In this document: piece after piece, positions 1 through 7,686 of the stretch
Layout of the letters: every line of letters starts with the position of its first letter
Numbering within the stretch: the stretch's first letter is position 1
NCBI GenBank assembly: GCA_009840575.1
Contig: VXNO01000102.1
Location: forward strand, 1 to 34,179
Source of the DNA: Chloroflexota bacterium
Lineage (GTDB): Bacteria > Chloroflexota > Anaerolineae > Aggregatilineales > Phototrophicaceae
Length of the DNA: 34,179 nucleotides
Reading direction: 5' to 3'
Translations under genes and position numbers: made by a program
The notes under the pieces: generated by a model
What the model saw: only the letters and a program-made list of their open reading frames with translations
What the model was told of the DNA's origin: nothing
Database searches by the model: none

Positions 1-196
1 GGTCGCTCCACTTCCAGATATCGACGAAGGCTTCGACCGGCTTGTGGTTTTTGTCCTTGCCTTTGAAAGGCAGGTTGTATTTGGAATTGGAATTAAAGGG
101 CGGGTCGAGGTAGATGAGGTCGATGGACGCGTCGGGGATGGCGGCGCTGTCGTTGAGGATGTCCAGGCAGTCGGCGGCGAAGAGGATGCGGTTCAT
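1..196 (-). CDS. DNA methyltransferase, N-terminal part (cut by window edge)
   Basis: This minus-strand frame starts at the ATG at 196-194 and runs off the left end of the window. The 65 visible residues begin MNRILFAADCLDIL and contain LIYLDPPFNS at about residues 28-37. That is the catalytic motif IV (DPPF) of amino-methyltransferases that modify adenine N6 or cytosine N4, and its early position fits the beta-class order. The protein would transfer a methyl group from S-adenosylmethionine to DNA, either in a restriction-modification pair or as an orphan. The target site, motif I and any endonuclease partner lie outside the window. A repeat module begins only 4 nt upstream of the start codon. 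The family call is firm from the motif and its hydrophobic context; specificity cannot be judged. Confidence 0.8.
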   Translation of the reverse strand, partial: MNRILFAADCLDILNDSAAIPDASIDLIYLDPPFNSNSKYNLPFKGKDKNHKPVEAFVDIWKWSD

Positions 197-200
197 AGGA

Positions 201-365
201 TTCACCATAGAGGCACAGAAGGCGCAGAGAAGAGCCATTTCTTGTATGTACTCTAACACAATTTTACCCGCAATGCGCTTGCATGACAGGCATTAACTTC
301 TCGGAAAAATTCGAACTTCCCGATGATTTCCCAAGAAAACCCTCTGTGCCCTCTGTGTATCCTCG
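201..365. repeat. Inverted pair of CTCTGTG-type repeat modules
   Basis: The gap 197-587 has no credible gene. At 201-232 there is a CACCATAGAGGCACAGAAGG-like module. At 341-365 the same motif appears in the opposite orientation (CCTCTGTGCCCTCTGTGT). Between them lies AT-richer DNA in which I recognise nothing. The module recurs in other intergenic gaps of this window (near 3911, 7648, 11707, 16624, 28723 and 30345), so it belongs to a dispersed repeat family. Confidence 0.7.
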
Positions 366-399
366 TTTCCTCAGTAAGTCCAAGTAAGTCGTGAGAATG

Positions 400-545
400 G
401 TCTACCCCCTCGGTCCCCCCAAAGCATTGGGGGGAAGGTTTCGCCGAGCATTCGCATAGACATAAAAACCCCTACAGAATCGCGATTCCGCCTGCTTTAG
501 CTCCCCACCCCGATGCTTCGGGGTAGGGGCCGGGGGTGGGGTAGA
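400..545. repeat. GC-rich hairpin repeats downstream of the FG-GAP gene
   Basis: Two hairpins are visible. The first, at 415-434, has an 8-bp stem (CCCCCCAA / TTGGGGGG) and an AGCA loop. The second, at 508-523, has a 6-bp stem (CCCCGA / TCGGGG) and a TGCT loop, followed by GGGGCCGGGGGTGGGG. Related C/G-run pieces occur near 11762-11790, 22255-22275 and 28637-28660, so these are modules of the dispersed repeats. Neither hairpin is followed by a T tract on either strand, so intrinsic termination is not supported. Confidence 0.5.
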
Positions 546-587
546 TCGATTTTCGCAGGACTAACTTGGTCTTACTTCTGTGGCGAG

Positions 588-2201
588 TCAAGTCCCGCAG
601 CCGACTGTCACGCCGTAGACGATGCGCAGGCGCTGGTTGGCGGGGACGTTCTCGATTGTGCATTCGCTGCCATTTGCCCAGACGATGCGAATATCCGCGC
701 TGGTCGCCGCGCCCAACCCAAAATGCAGCGGCAGTTGGTTGTTGCCGCCCAGCCCCGAGCCGATGCGCGCTGTCTGCAACTGCGTAACGCCGCCCGCGCG
801 CACATAGACCTTGCTGCCCACAGCATCGGCATTGATAGCGCCCCCGCCACGCAACTCCAGCGACAGCCAACGTCCGTCCGCGCCTTGATTCTGGTAGAGC
901 CGATAGCCGCTATCCCAATGCCCCGTGACCAAGTCCAAATCGCCATCATTATCATAATCGGCATAAGCGACGCCCAGGGTCGGCAAGTCGACCGCGATGC
1001 CGCTGTCCGCGCTGACATCCACAAAGCCGCCAGCGCCATCATTGCGGAACAGCGCGTCGGGGCGCGCATTCATAAAGCTGACTTCTAGCTCCGGGAAGGT
1101 CTGATGATAGTTGGTGGCGGCGACATATAAATCCTGCCAGCCATCGTTATCGTAATCAAAGAAAGCCGCGCCCCAGCCCACCGCCTGGTCGGGACCATAA
1201 TTCAGCGCCACGCCCGCTGAATGCGCCCGATTGCGGAAGCCCGCGCCATCGTTGCGCAGCAAATACATCGTATACACCATATCGGTGATGTAGAGGTCGA
1301 AGTCGCCATCGTTGTCATAATCGGCGGCATCCAGCCCCATGCCATTGATGAGCAGGTTTGCGCCGCTGCCCGCCGACACATTCGCCCAGCACCAATGCGC
1401 GCAGCCCGCGCCATCATTGCGCCACAGCAGGTTGCCAATCTCATTTTGCAGCTTGTCATTGACGACATACAAGTCCAGGTCGCCATCGTTGTCATAATCG
1501 ACGAAGGCTGGCGCGAAACCTGCCCCCAGCGTCTGCATATAGCCCAGGGTCGCGCTAACATCGCTGAAGCTGCCATCGCCGTTGTTGTGATACAAACGGT
1601 CGGCTTGCCGCGTGAAATCGACTACTTCGCATTCCGGAAAGCAAGACCAATTGGCAACATACAGGTCGAGCCAGCCGTCGTTGTCATAATCGCCCCAAGC
1701 CGCCGAGCTGCCTTTGCCGCGATCGCCCACCCCCGCCCGCGCCGTTACATCAATGAAGCCCGCGCCAGCCTGGTTGCGAAACAGGTGGTTCGCGCCGTGA
1801 TTCACAATATACAAATCCAGCCAGCCATCATTGTCATAATCGGCGAAGGTCGCGCCGCCGCTGGGCGCATCGGGCAGGCTGAGCGGCGGTGAATGCGCGG
1901 ACAGGGCGAAGCTGCCATCGCCCTGGTTGCGGTAGAGCCTGTTGGGGGCGAGGTTGCCGGTGACAAAGAGGTCAAGCCAGCCATCGCGGTCGTAATCGCC
2001 CCAAGCCTGGCCGATAGCGAGATAGCCCTCGCGCGCATTGTCCGGGTCCCATACAGCGCGATGCGTCGCCGTGATGCCGGCCGCCTGGCTGACATCGACG
2101 AACTGCGGTGATTCTTGCGCCCGCGCCAAGCCTGCCAGCCCCAGCAGAGCCAGCCAGAGCAGCGCCAAGCGCAGGAGATTAGCGAGTGTAAATCCGCGCA
2201 T
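588..2201 (-). CDS. Secreted FG-GAP/VCBS repeat protein with ASPIC/UnbV C-terminal domain
   Basis: The 537-residue product starts at MRGFTLANLL with a Sec signal peptide (hydrophobic residues about 8-26, then ARAQ), so it is exported. At least seven calcium-binding-type repeats of the form DYDNDGWLDLYV or DYDNDGDLDLYV lie near residues 70, 121, 171, 235, 294, 350 and 415, the layout of an FG-GAP beta-propeller. Residues about 445-530 match an ASPIC/UnbV (CRTAC1-like) domain. I chose the ATG at 2201 because a longer frame to 2276 lacks a signal peptide and runs into the upstream gene. The start lies 23 nt inside the FAD oxidoreductase gene, which suggests translational coupling. No catalytic residues are evident; such proteins are usually cell-surface binding or adhesion factors. 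The substrate is unknown. Confidence 0.85.
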   Translation of the reverse strand: MRGFTLANLLRLALLWLALLGLAGLARAQESPQFVDVSQAAGITATHRAVWDPDNAREGYLAIGQAWGDYDRDGWLDLFVTGNLAPNRLYRNQGDGSFALSAHSPPLSLPDAPSGGATFADYDNDGWLDLYIVNHGANHLFRNQAGAGFIDVTARAGVGDRGKGSSAAWGDYDNDGWLDLYVANWSCFPECEVVDFTRQADRLYHNNGDGSFSDVSATLGYMQTLGAGFAPAFVDYDNDGDLDLYVVNDKLQNEIGNLLWRNDGAGCAHWCWANVSAGSGANLLINGMGLDAADYDNDGDFDLYITDMVYTMYLLRNDGAGFRNRAHSAGVALNYGPDQAVGWGAAFFDYDNDGWQDLYVAATNYHQTFPELEVSFMNARPDALFRNDGAGGFVDVSADSGIAVDLPTLGVAYADYDNDGDLDLVTGHWDSGYRLYQNQGADGRWLSLELRGGGAINADAVGSKVYVRAGGVTQLQTARIGSGLGGNNQLPLHFGLGAATSADIRIVWANGSECTIENVPANQRLRIVYGVTVGCGT

Positions 2202-3795
2202 AGGGGGGCCATTCCAGTGGTATGCCCAGCTGCGTCGCCAGCAGCGCCTGAAAATCATGCAGGTGCGAGCGGTCATTGCGCACTTGGCGCGGCGCTAGTC
2301 CTTTATCCAGGCAGAAGCTGGCCAGCGCCCCCGCCGCCTCGCCGATATTCCATTCCACCGGGTGCAGCCGATAGCAGCCATTGGTGATATGGGTTACGCC
2401 CAGGTTCTTGCAAGCCGGCAGCAGGTTCTCGACCCGCTGGGGCAGCAGCGCGCCCAGGGGAATTTGGAATGGGTAGCTGCTGATATCGATGTAGCTGCGC
2501 AAGCCAGTGCTGGGATGCAGGTCGATGCGGTAGCTGCCGATGCCAACGCTATCGGCGAATTGCTCGGCGGTAGTCTGCCCGGCGCGCTGCTCGACGCCGA
2601 CATGCCCCTCGCTGACGGTGAACTCAGCCAGGATGCGCCGTGATTCGCGCACATAGACATACTTGGCAAGCCCGTCCTGCGTGCCGACGATATCGTGCCG
2701 CAGCCGCAAGCCCGGATAGCCATAACCAGGCCCATCGTGCCGCGGCGCTTCAGTCTGCATCCAGTACAAGAAGGAATAACTCAACTGGCGGCATTCATGC
2801 AGCGCCTGCTCTTTTTCAGCTTCGCCCACGCCCAAGAGCGGCTTGAGCCAATAATCAATCTGGGGCCAGTTGACCAGTGTAATGTCGCTGGGGAATGCGC
2901 CGGGCGTGAAGTGGTCTTTGTACAGGATGCGCCGATAATGCCAGAAATCGCCGGGCGAGCCGCCAAAGCCACCCGTGGGCGGACGATCGCTGTGGAAGAT
3001 GCCGCGATTGCGCGTCTCCAGTGTGATGGGGTGCACATCCCGCCAGCCCAATTGCTTGCCGGGCCAGAAGTCGGCTTGGTATTCGCGCCAGAAATCATAA
3101 TCGGCGGGCTTGTCGATTGTGTGGTCTTCGCCGGGCAGGTGGTCGATAGCGAAACACCAGCTAATTGCCTGCTGATCCAAGGGCTGTGGCTCGCTGGCAA
3201 CCGCGTGCATCTCGTCGGTTTGCGCCTGGCTTTCCGCGCCGATGATGAACTCAACATCCGCCAGCTCCAGCAGGTCGCCCAGCTCGGTAGCGTCCAGGAT
3301 GTACGGCGCGCTGACCACGAGTTGCTCGCTCGATTGCGTATCTTGCAACGTAACTGCCAGCACGCGATCGCCATCGGTCTCGGCTGCTACCGGCACATGC
3401 CGCAGCAAGATGTCCAGTTGCTGGCTGCTGCGATAGGGGGCGAGCATGCTTTCGATGACAGCCAGCGCCACCCGCGGTTCGTGGCAGAGGCGGCTGACAT
3501 TGCCCTGTCCGGGATTAAAATTGACGATGCGGCGCGCGGCGTCGGTCAGAGGATAGTTACGCCGATAATAATCGCGCACGCCCTCGGCAAAGTTCATGTA
3601 GGACGCGGTCGCTCCGCATTGCTCGACCCAAGGATTTTCATCGGGCGGGACAGCTTGCGCGGTCAGTTGCCCGCCGACCCAGTCGGTTTCTTCGCTCATG
3701 ATGACCGACTTGCCCATACGCAATGCCGCCAGCGCCGCGCCAACCGCGCCGGTGCCGCCGCCTACAATTAGAATGTCACAGCCTCGTTCTTTCAT
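2179..3795 (-). CDS. FAD-dependent oxidoreductase (FAD_oxidored family)
   Basis: This 538-residue flavoprotein begins MKERGCDILIVGGGTGAVGA. It has a dinucleotide-binding GGGTGAVGAA fold at residues about 12-21, followed by a basic/acidic SEE strand end. Near the C-terminus a second FAD-contact region reads NGCYRLHPVEWNIGEAAG, typical of the large FAD-dependent oxidoreductase family PF12831. The substrate cannot be inferred. The frame is open to 3930, but its first 45 residues are encoded by an intergenic repeat (3874-3928), so the ATG at 3795 in front of the nucleotide-binding strand is preferred. The following FG-GAP gene overlaps its 3-prime end by 23 nt, so the two are probably one transcript. 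No signal peptide is visible, so it is probably cytoplasmic. Confidence 0.85.
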   Translation of the reverse strand: MKERGCDILIVGGGTGAVGAALAALRMGKSVIMSEETDWVGGQLTAQAVPPDENPWVEQCGATASYMNFAEGVRDYYRRNYPLTDAARRIVNFNPGQGNVSRLCHEPRVALAVIESMLAPYRSSQQLDILLRHVPVAAETDGDRVLAVTLQDTQSSEQLVVSAPYILDATELGDLLELADVEFIIGAESQAQTDEMHAVASEPQPLDQQAISWCFAIDHLPGEDHTIDKPADYDFWREYQADFWPGKQLGWRDVHPITLETRNRGIFHSDRPPTGGFGGSPGDFWHYRRILYKDHFTPGAFPSDITLVNWPQIDYWLKPLLGVGEAEKEQALHECRQLSYSFLYWMQTEAPRHDGPGYGYPGLRLRHDIVGTQDGLAKYVYVRESRRILAEFTVSEGHVGVEQRAGQTTAEQFADSVGIGSYRIDLHPSTGLRSYIDISSYPFQIPLGALLPQRVENLLPACKNLGVTHITNGCYRLHPVEWNIGEAAGALASFCLDKGLAPRQVRNDRSHLHDFQALLATQLGIPLEWPPYARIYTR

Positions 3796-3873
3796 GCTCC
3801 GCGCCCACACAGCAACTATTTTGCCAATGCGGGTATTGTAACTGTTATTGCAGCGCAGGGCGGGGGGAAATTG

Positions 3874-3928
3874 CGGGCGAGTCACCGCCTCGCCCCTACA
3901 CAAACCCTCGGTGCCTCTGTGGTGAATC
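3874..3928. repeat. Dispersed intergenic repeat (GGGCGAG hairpin plus CTCTGTGG module)
   Basis: The segment starts with GGGCGAGTCACCGCCTCGCC, an inverted repeat with a 7-bp stem, then CCTACA, and continues with a CCTCGGTGCCTCTGTGGTGA module. The same two pieces in the same order occur at 28691-28737 and, shortened, at 30331-30354. It fills most of the gap between the divergent FAD oxidoreductase and P-loop genes. Confidence 0.75.
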
Positions 3929-3976
3929 AATTGCTTGCTACCGGGACGGCGAGTTGAAAGCCCGCGGCCGTCCAGG

Positions 3977-3982
3977 TATCAT
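3977..3982 (+). promoter_or_regulatory. -10-like box 7 nt before the P-loop gene start
   Basis: TATCAT ends 7 nt upstream of the ATG at 3990, so transcription would start at or next to the start codon and the mRNA would be leaderless or nearly so. No convincing -35 or Shine-Dalgarno sequence is visible. The call rests on spacing and on similar boxes before other genes in this window. Confidence 0.4.
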
Positions 3983-3989
3983 CGCTGGT

Positions 3990-4766
3990 ATGAACCCGCA
4001 GGATTATTATCTCCGTCAGGTGCTGCCGCGCCTGGAGAATCCCCCGTTGCCGCGCTATCCCGCCATTAGCCTTCTGCCGCGCGCCGACAGCCGGCCGCTG
4101 GGCGATTGCGAATTGTCGATGCTGGTCGGATTGACGGGCTGTGGCAAGTCGACCACCCTGGCGCAGCTTGGCTTTGGCGGCACCCCTTCTCGCCGTGAAG
4201 TCGCCGACTGCATCGCCATTCCTTATGCACAGGCTCTGGCTGGCGAAGCGCTGCTGCCCCTGCATGACCGCGCGCGCCGCTTTGAAGCCACGCGCCGCTT
4301 CGCCCAGGCGGTGCCCGGAGGGATGGCGGCGGCTTTCTCGTGGCTGTGGCTGCGCAGGGAAACGCAGATGCCGCTGCTGACCGAGGGCATCCGTGGCGAT
4401 GCGGAGCTGCGTTATGCCTTGGAGCGCTTCCCGCATTGGCGAGTCGTCGAACTAGCGCTGCCGCCCCTGCATCGTCTGCGGCGTCTCAGCGTGCGGCGGG
4501 ATGCCTTCGACCAGGTCGATGCAGCCGCCGACTTCGACTTTTTGCCGCTTGCCCTGCAAGACGAAGCGCGCGCGCTGCTAATCAATGGTGAGATCAATCA
4601 GCGGGCGCTGGCCATCCTGCGGGCAGAAGCGCGGAATTATGGCTTAAACGCGTTCGCCGCGGGCGGAGATTACCCCAATTATCAGCGGCTTGATGTCGTC
4701 GACATGCGCCCGGAAACCGTTACGGATGCCGTGCGCGAGTTACTGGCGCTGCCATGCCCACGATAG
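3990..4766 (+). CDS. Unknown P-loop NTPase-like protein, first gene of peptide-salvage operon
   Basis: The 258-residue product starts MNPQDYYLRQ and carries a Walker A motif, GLTGCGKSTT, at residues 47-56. No clear Walker B or sensor motifs were recognised. The rest is rich in Arg, Leu and Ala with no membrane segment or signal peptide. I cannot assign a known family; it could be a nucleotide kinase-like or regulatory NTPase. The frame is open upstream, but the ATG at 3990 sits just after a -10-like box and avoids a reading frame through the intergenic repeat. The next gene starts 13 nt before its stop, so translation is coupled to the epimerase-like enzyme, and DppA follows. That placement suggests a role connected with peptide or murein turnover, which is inference only. 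Confidence 0.7.
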   Translation: MNPQDYYLRQVLPRLENPPLPRYPAISLLPRADSRPLGDCELSMLVGLTGCGKSTTLAQLGFGGTPSRREVADCIAIPYAQALAGEALLPLHDRARRFEATRRFAQAVPGGMAAAFSWLWLRRETQMPLLTEGIRGDAELRYALERFPHWRVVELALPPLHRLRRLSVRRDAFDQVDAAADFDFLPLALQDEARALLINGEINQRALAILRAEARNYGLNAFAAGGDYPNYQRLDVVDMRPETVTDAVRELLALPCPR

Positions 4767-5836
4767 AGCGCGTAAGCTGCCAGCCTTTTTCTGTGCTGCT
4801 GAAAGCCGCGCTGACCTGGGGGCGGGGGCATGAGCTGGCGGCGCTGCGGCATGTGCTGGCGCGCGTTGACCTGGCGGATGGCGCGGTTGGCATCGCCGAA
4901 GCCACGCCTCGCCCCAGCATCTATGGCGAAACCAGCGCCTCCGTGCAGCATATCATCACCCAGGAGCTTGCGCCGCGCCTGCTGGGTGAAAGCCTCAGCG
5001 ATTTCGCGTCGGTGGCCAGCTTGAGCGCCGGGCTGGCGCATATCAAAGCCAACAACACCGCCCGCGGCGCGCTGGATATCGCCATGCACCAGGCGCTGGC
5101 GCAGAGCCGGGGCGAAACATTGCGGGAAACCCTGGGCGGCAGGCGCGACTCGGTCCGCCTGAGCAGCATCGTCAGCACGGGCGCTAGCGACAAAGCGCAA
5201 GGGGAGGTAGCAGCCGCTTACCAACAGGGTATCCGCGTCTTTAAGCTCAAGATCGGGCGCGATATCTCCGCCGAAATCGACAATTTGCGCGACTTGGTGG
5301 CGAGCTTCCCGCGGGCGCGCTTTTATGTCGATGCCAACGAAACCCTAGCGCCAGAGACAGCGGCGCAGACATTGGACGCGCTGCAGAAAAATGGCGCGCT
5401 GTATTGTGAAGAGCCGCTGCCCGCGCACCTGCTGCGCGAACGAAATCGCCTGCGCCAGCAAACCGCCCTGCCACTCATTGCCGATGACAGCGCCTTCACC
5501 CCGCGCGACCTGCAACGCGAGCTGGACTTCGACACCTTCGACATCCTCAACATCAAGACGGCGCGCACGGGTTATTCACAATCGCGGACGATGCTGCTGG
5601 TGGCGGCGGCGCAGGGAAAAGGCGCTATGGTCGGCTCGCAAGCCAGTTCGCTGTTAGGTTGTTTGCAGGCGGCGCTCTTCGCCAGCCGCGCGGAAGTCGA
5701 CTGCCCGAGCGAGTGCAGCTTCTACCTCAAAACCGAAGCCGACCTGGAACTTGCGCCAGACATCGTCGCTGGCTGCTGGTCGCTGGACGCGGTGGAAAGG
5801 GCGCTGTGGGCGCTGTGCGCGGAACTTATCGGTTGA
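4754..5836 (+). CDS. Enolase-superfamily enzyme, dipeptide epimerase-like (MLE subgroup)
   Basis: The 360-residue protein has the muconate-lactonizing-enzyme subgroup signature. FKLKIG (residues 163-168) provides the KxK catalytic pair. VDANE (D193), YCEEPL (E219) and IADDS (D244) are the metal-ligand positions, and NIKTARTG provides the opposite catalytic lysine (K268). MVGSQASSLLG near residue 292 matches the region that in L-Ala-D/L-Glu epimerases contacts the dipeptide. The family uses Mg2+ to abstract an alpha proton. A dipeptide epimerase is the best guess because the next gene encodes a DppA-type D-aminopeptidase, and dppA together with ykfB is a known murein-peptide module in Bacillus. 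Other MLE-type racemase or cycloisomerase activities remain possible. It overlaps the preceding gene by 13 nt. Confidence 0.85.
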   Translation: MPTIERVSCQPFSVLLKAALTWGRGHELAALRHVLARVDLADGAVGIAEATPRPSIYGETSASVQHIITQELAPRLLGESLSDFASVASLSAGLAHIKANNTARGALDIAMHQALAQSRGETLRETLGGRRDSVRLSSIVSTGASDKAQGEVAAAYQQGIRVFKLKIGRDISAEIDNLRDLVASFPRARFYVDANETLAPETAAQTLDALQKNGALYCEEPLPAHLLRERNRLRQQTALPLIADDSAFTPRDLQRELDFDTFDILNIKTARTGYSQSRTMLLVAAAQGKGAMVGSQASSLLGCLQAALFASRAEVDCPSECSFYLKTEADLELAPDIVAGCWSLDAVERALWALCAELIG

Positions 5837-5894
5837 GGGGCTGGCTTTGTGGTTATTATTTTGCGCAACTTAGCTTTTGAGAAAGGCAGGCGCG

Positions 5895-6710
5895 ATGAAA
5901 ATCTTAATCATGGCGGATATGGAAGGCGTCAGCGGCATCGTCACCTGGGATCAAGTAACCGGTGGCGCGCCGATGTACGAAGAGGGCCGCCGCCTCTACA
6001 CCGAAGAAATCAACGCGGCTGTGCGTGGCGCGTTGCGAGCGGGCGCGGAAGAAGTGGTGGTCGTTGATTGCCACGGCGCGGGTGGCGACTGGAGCTTCAA
6101 CTCGCTCATCCCGGAATTGCTGGAGCCGGCTTGCAGTTGGGTCGCCCATCATCCCTGGTCGCGCTATACCGAGCTACTGGAAGCCGGCGCGGATGCCTGC
6201 TTGCTGGTGGGCATGCACGCCCGCAACAACACCGCCGATGGCGTGCTCTGCCACACCATCAGCACAGTCAAATGGCACAACCTGTGGTTCAACGCCGACC
6301 TGGTTGGCGAGGTCGGCATCAATGCCGCGCTGTGTGGGCATTATGGTTGCCCGGTGCTGCTGGTCACCGGCGATGAAGCGGTCTGCCGCGAATCAACTGC
6401 CTTGCTCGGCACTGGCTTGAGGACTGTGGCGGTCAAACGCGGGCTGACGCGCTACTCCGCCCGGCAGATACCGCCCATCCGCGCGCGTGAGATGATCGAG
6501 GCTGGCGCATACCGGGCGCTCTCGGACCTGACTGCGGTGAAGCCTTATGTGCCCAGCTCGCCAGTCGCCATCACCATCGAGGTGGACAAGGTAGAAAAGA
6601 TGGCGGACTTTCGTGGGCGCGCCGGCGTCGAGCTGGATATGGCTGCGCAGAAAGTCATCAGTCGCGCCGACACCTGGATGGCTGCCTGGGATCAAATCTG
6701 GCACTGGTAG
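5895..6710 (+). CDS. dppA: M55 family D-aminopeptidase, DppA-like
   Basis: The product of 271 residues begins MKILIMADMEGVSG. It has the zinc ligands expected of DppA: D8 and E10 in ADMEG, H60 in VDCHGAG, H108 in GMHARN and E139 in LVGEVGIN. Family members are decameric, self-compartmentalising enzymes that release N-terminal D-amino acids such as D-Ala from peptides. The start at 5895 is preferred over the in-frame ATG at 5877 because GAAAGGCAGG lies just upstream and homologues begin MKI. It lies 58 nt after the epimerase-like gene in the same direction, supporting recycling or uptake of cell-wall peptides. It ends 4 nt from the convergent prenyltransferase gene. Confidence 0.92.
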   Translation: MKILIMADMEGVSGIVTWDQVTGGAPMYEEGRRLYTEEINAAVRGALRAGAEEVVVVDCHGAGGDWSFNSLIPELLEPACSWVAHHPWSRYTELLEAGADACLLVGMHARNNTADGVLCHTISTVKWHNLWFNADLVGEVGINAALCGHYGCPVLLVTGDEAVCRESTALLGTGLRTVAVKRGLTRYSARQIPPIRAREMIEAGAYRALSDLTAVKPYVPSSPVAITIEVDKVEKMADFRGRAGVELDMAAQKVISRADTWMAAWDQIWHW

Positions 6711-6714
6711 GCAT

Positions 6715-7614
6715 TTACAGCGGCGAAAGCGCCCAGCCCAGCGCCAGCAGCAAGCCGACTTGCCCATGCAGCTTGGCGGTCAAGCCTTGCGCCTTGTGCA
6801 GCAGGGTCACATCCTCGCTGGTGTTGATAATCTGGATGAGGCGCAGCGCTTGTGGCAGTGTAATCAATGTCAGCAAGCTGGCCGCCGGCAGCAGCCCAAA
6901 GACAATCAGCGCGGCTTGCGAAATATACGCGCCCAAAACCAGAAACATATATTCAAAGCGAGCGAAACGGATGCCGAAGATCACCGCCAGGGTGCGCTTG
7001 TTGACAGTGCGGTCGGCGTCCATATCGCGGATGTTGTTGGCATGCAATATCGCCGCGACCATAAAAGCGATCGGCAGCGAAGCCAGACACAACTCCCAAA
7101 TCCGCGCCTCGCTCACAGCGGGGTACATCACATAATATGCGCCGACCACAATGGCTGGACCCATAAAGATGGCGACAGCGATTTCGCCCAGCCCATGATA
7201 AGCCAGCGGGAAAGGACCGGCGGTATAAGTAACCGCCACCAGCACGCCGCCGATGCCGATCCACCATAGCAGCGGACCGCTCTGCGCCAGCAAGAGCAAA
7301 CCAATCAGGCAGCCGCCCAGTGTCGTAGCTATCGCACCAGCCAAGACCGCCTGGGGAGAGAGGATTTGGCGCTTGATAGTCATGCCTTGCCCAGCCTGCT
7401 TCAGGGCATCCGCGCCGCGGCGGTAATCGGCGTATTCATTAATCAAGTTGGCGGCGCTCTGCAAGAGCAATGCGCCTAGCAGCGCCAGCAGGAAAGGCAG
7501 CATGGCAAAGACGCCATCGCCATAAGCCACGATGCCAGCCAAGCCCATAGGCACATAAGTTGCCGTGAAGACGCGCGGACGCACTGCCTGCAGCCACGCT
7601 TGCCAAGTTGTCAT
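6715..7614 (-). CDS. menA: UbiA-family prenyltransferase, probable MenA (DHNA polyprenyltransferase)
   Basis: This 299-residue integral membrane protein has eight or nine hydrophobic segments. It begins MTTWQAWLQAVRPRVF, typical of MenA. The first prenyl-diphosphate/Mg2+ motif is NLINEYADYRRGAD and the second is NNIRDMDADRTVNKRT, both with the Asp pattern of UbiA enzymes. MenA attaches the isoprenoid tail to 1,4-dihydroxy-2-naphthoate during menaquinone synthesis. Other men genes are not nearby, so a related quinone or lipid prenyltransferase cannot be excluded. The frame extends upstream through antisense of the glycosyltransferase, but the ATG at 7614 lies 6 nt after a perfect TACAAT and is the clear start. 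It is divergent from the glycosyltransferase operon. Confidence 0.85.
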   Translation of the reverse strand: MTTWQAWLQAVRPRVFTATYVPMGLAGIVAYGDGVFAMLPFLLALLGALLLQSAANLINEYADYRRGADALKQAGQGMTIKRQILSPQAVLAGAIATTLGGCLIGLLLLAQSGPLLWWIGIGGVLVAVTYTAGPFPLAYHGLGEIAVAIFMGPAIVVGAYYVMYPAVSEARIWELCLASLPIAFMVAAILHANNIRDMDADRTVNKRTLAVIFGIRFARFEYMFLVLGAYISQAALIVFGLLPAASLLTLITLPQALRLIQIINTSEDVTLLHKAQGLTAKLHGQVGLLLALGWALSPL

Positions 7615-7620
7615 GTGCTC

Positions 7621-7626
7621 ATTGTA
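7621..7626 (-). promoter_or_regulatory. -10 box of menA, leaderless arrangement
   Basis: On the minus strand TACAAT is followed by GAGCAC and then the ATG at 7614. A -10 box 6 nt before the start codon places the transcription start at the ATG. A repeat module (7643-7668) lies just upstream in the orientation in which it points toward this gene. Confidence 0.5.
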
Positions 7627-7642
7627 CAACAGGCGCGGTGTG

Positions 7643-7668
7643 GATTCACCACAGAGGACACAGAAGAT
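7643..7668. repeat. CTCTGTG-type repeat module between divergent promoters
   Basis: TTCACCACAGAGGACACAGA matches the module found at 201-232 and 11707-11725. It occupies most of the 72-nt gap between menA and the glycosyltransferase gene, between their two -10-like boxes. Confidence 0.7.
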
Positions 7669-7673
7669 TGGAG

Positions 7674-7679
7674 TAGAAT
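7674..7679 (+). promoter_or_regulatory. -10-like box of the glycosyltransferase operon
   Basis: TAGAAT ends 7 nt before the ATG at 7687. The intervening AAGGCGC could be a short ribosome-binding site, but the spacing favours a transcript starting at the ATG. Confidence 0.4.
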
Positions 7680-7686
7680 AAGGCGC

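Noticed and set aside
415..434. Hairpin considered as intrinsic terminator
   Set aside because: There is no T tract on either strand, and the hairpin belongs to a repeat module.
1221..1892. Plus-strand 223-codon open frame rich in Ile/Val
   Set aside because: It is the complement of the FG-GAP repeats; the repeated IVVIIG pattern mirrors DYDNDG codons.
2695..3771. Plus-strand 358-codon open frame
   Set aside because: It is antisense to the FAD oxidoreductase, whose minus-strand frame has clear motifs; the plus frame shows no domain and reflects GC-rich codon bias.
3796..3930. Longer N-terminus of the FAD oxidoreductase
   Set aside because: The extra 45 residues are encoded by a dispersed repeat and precede the nucleotide-binding strand at an unusual distance.
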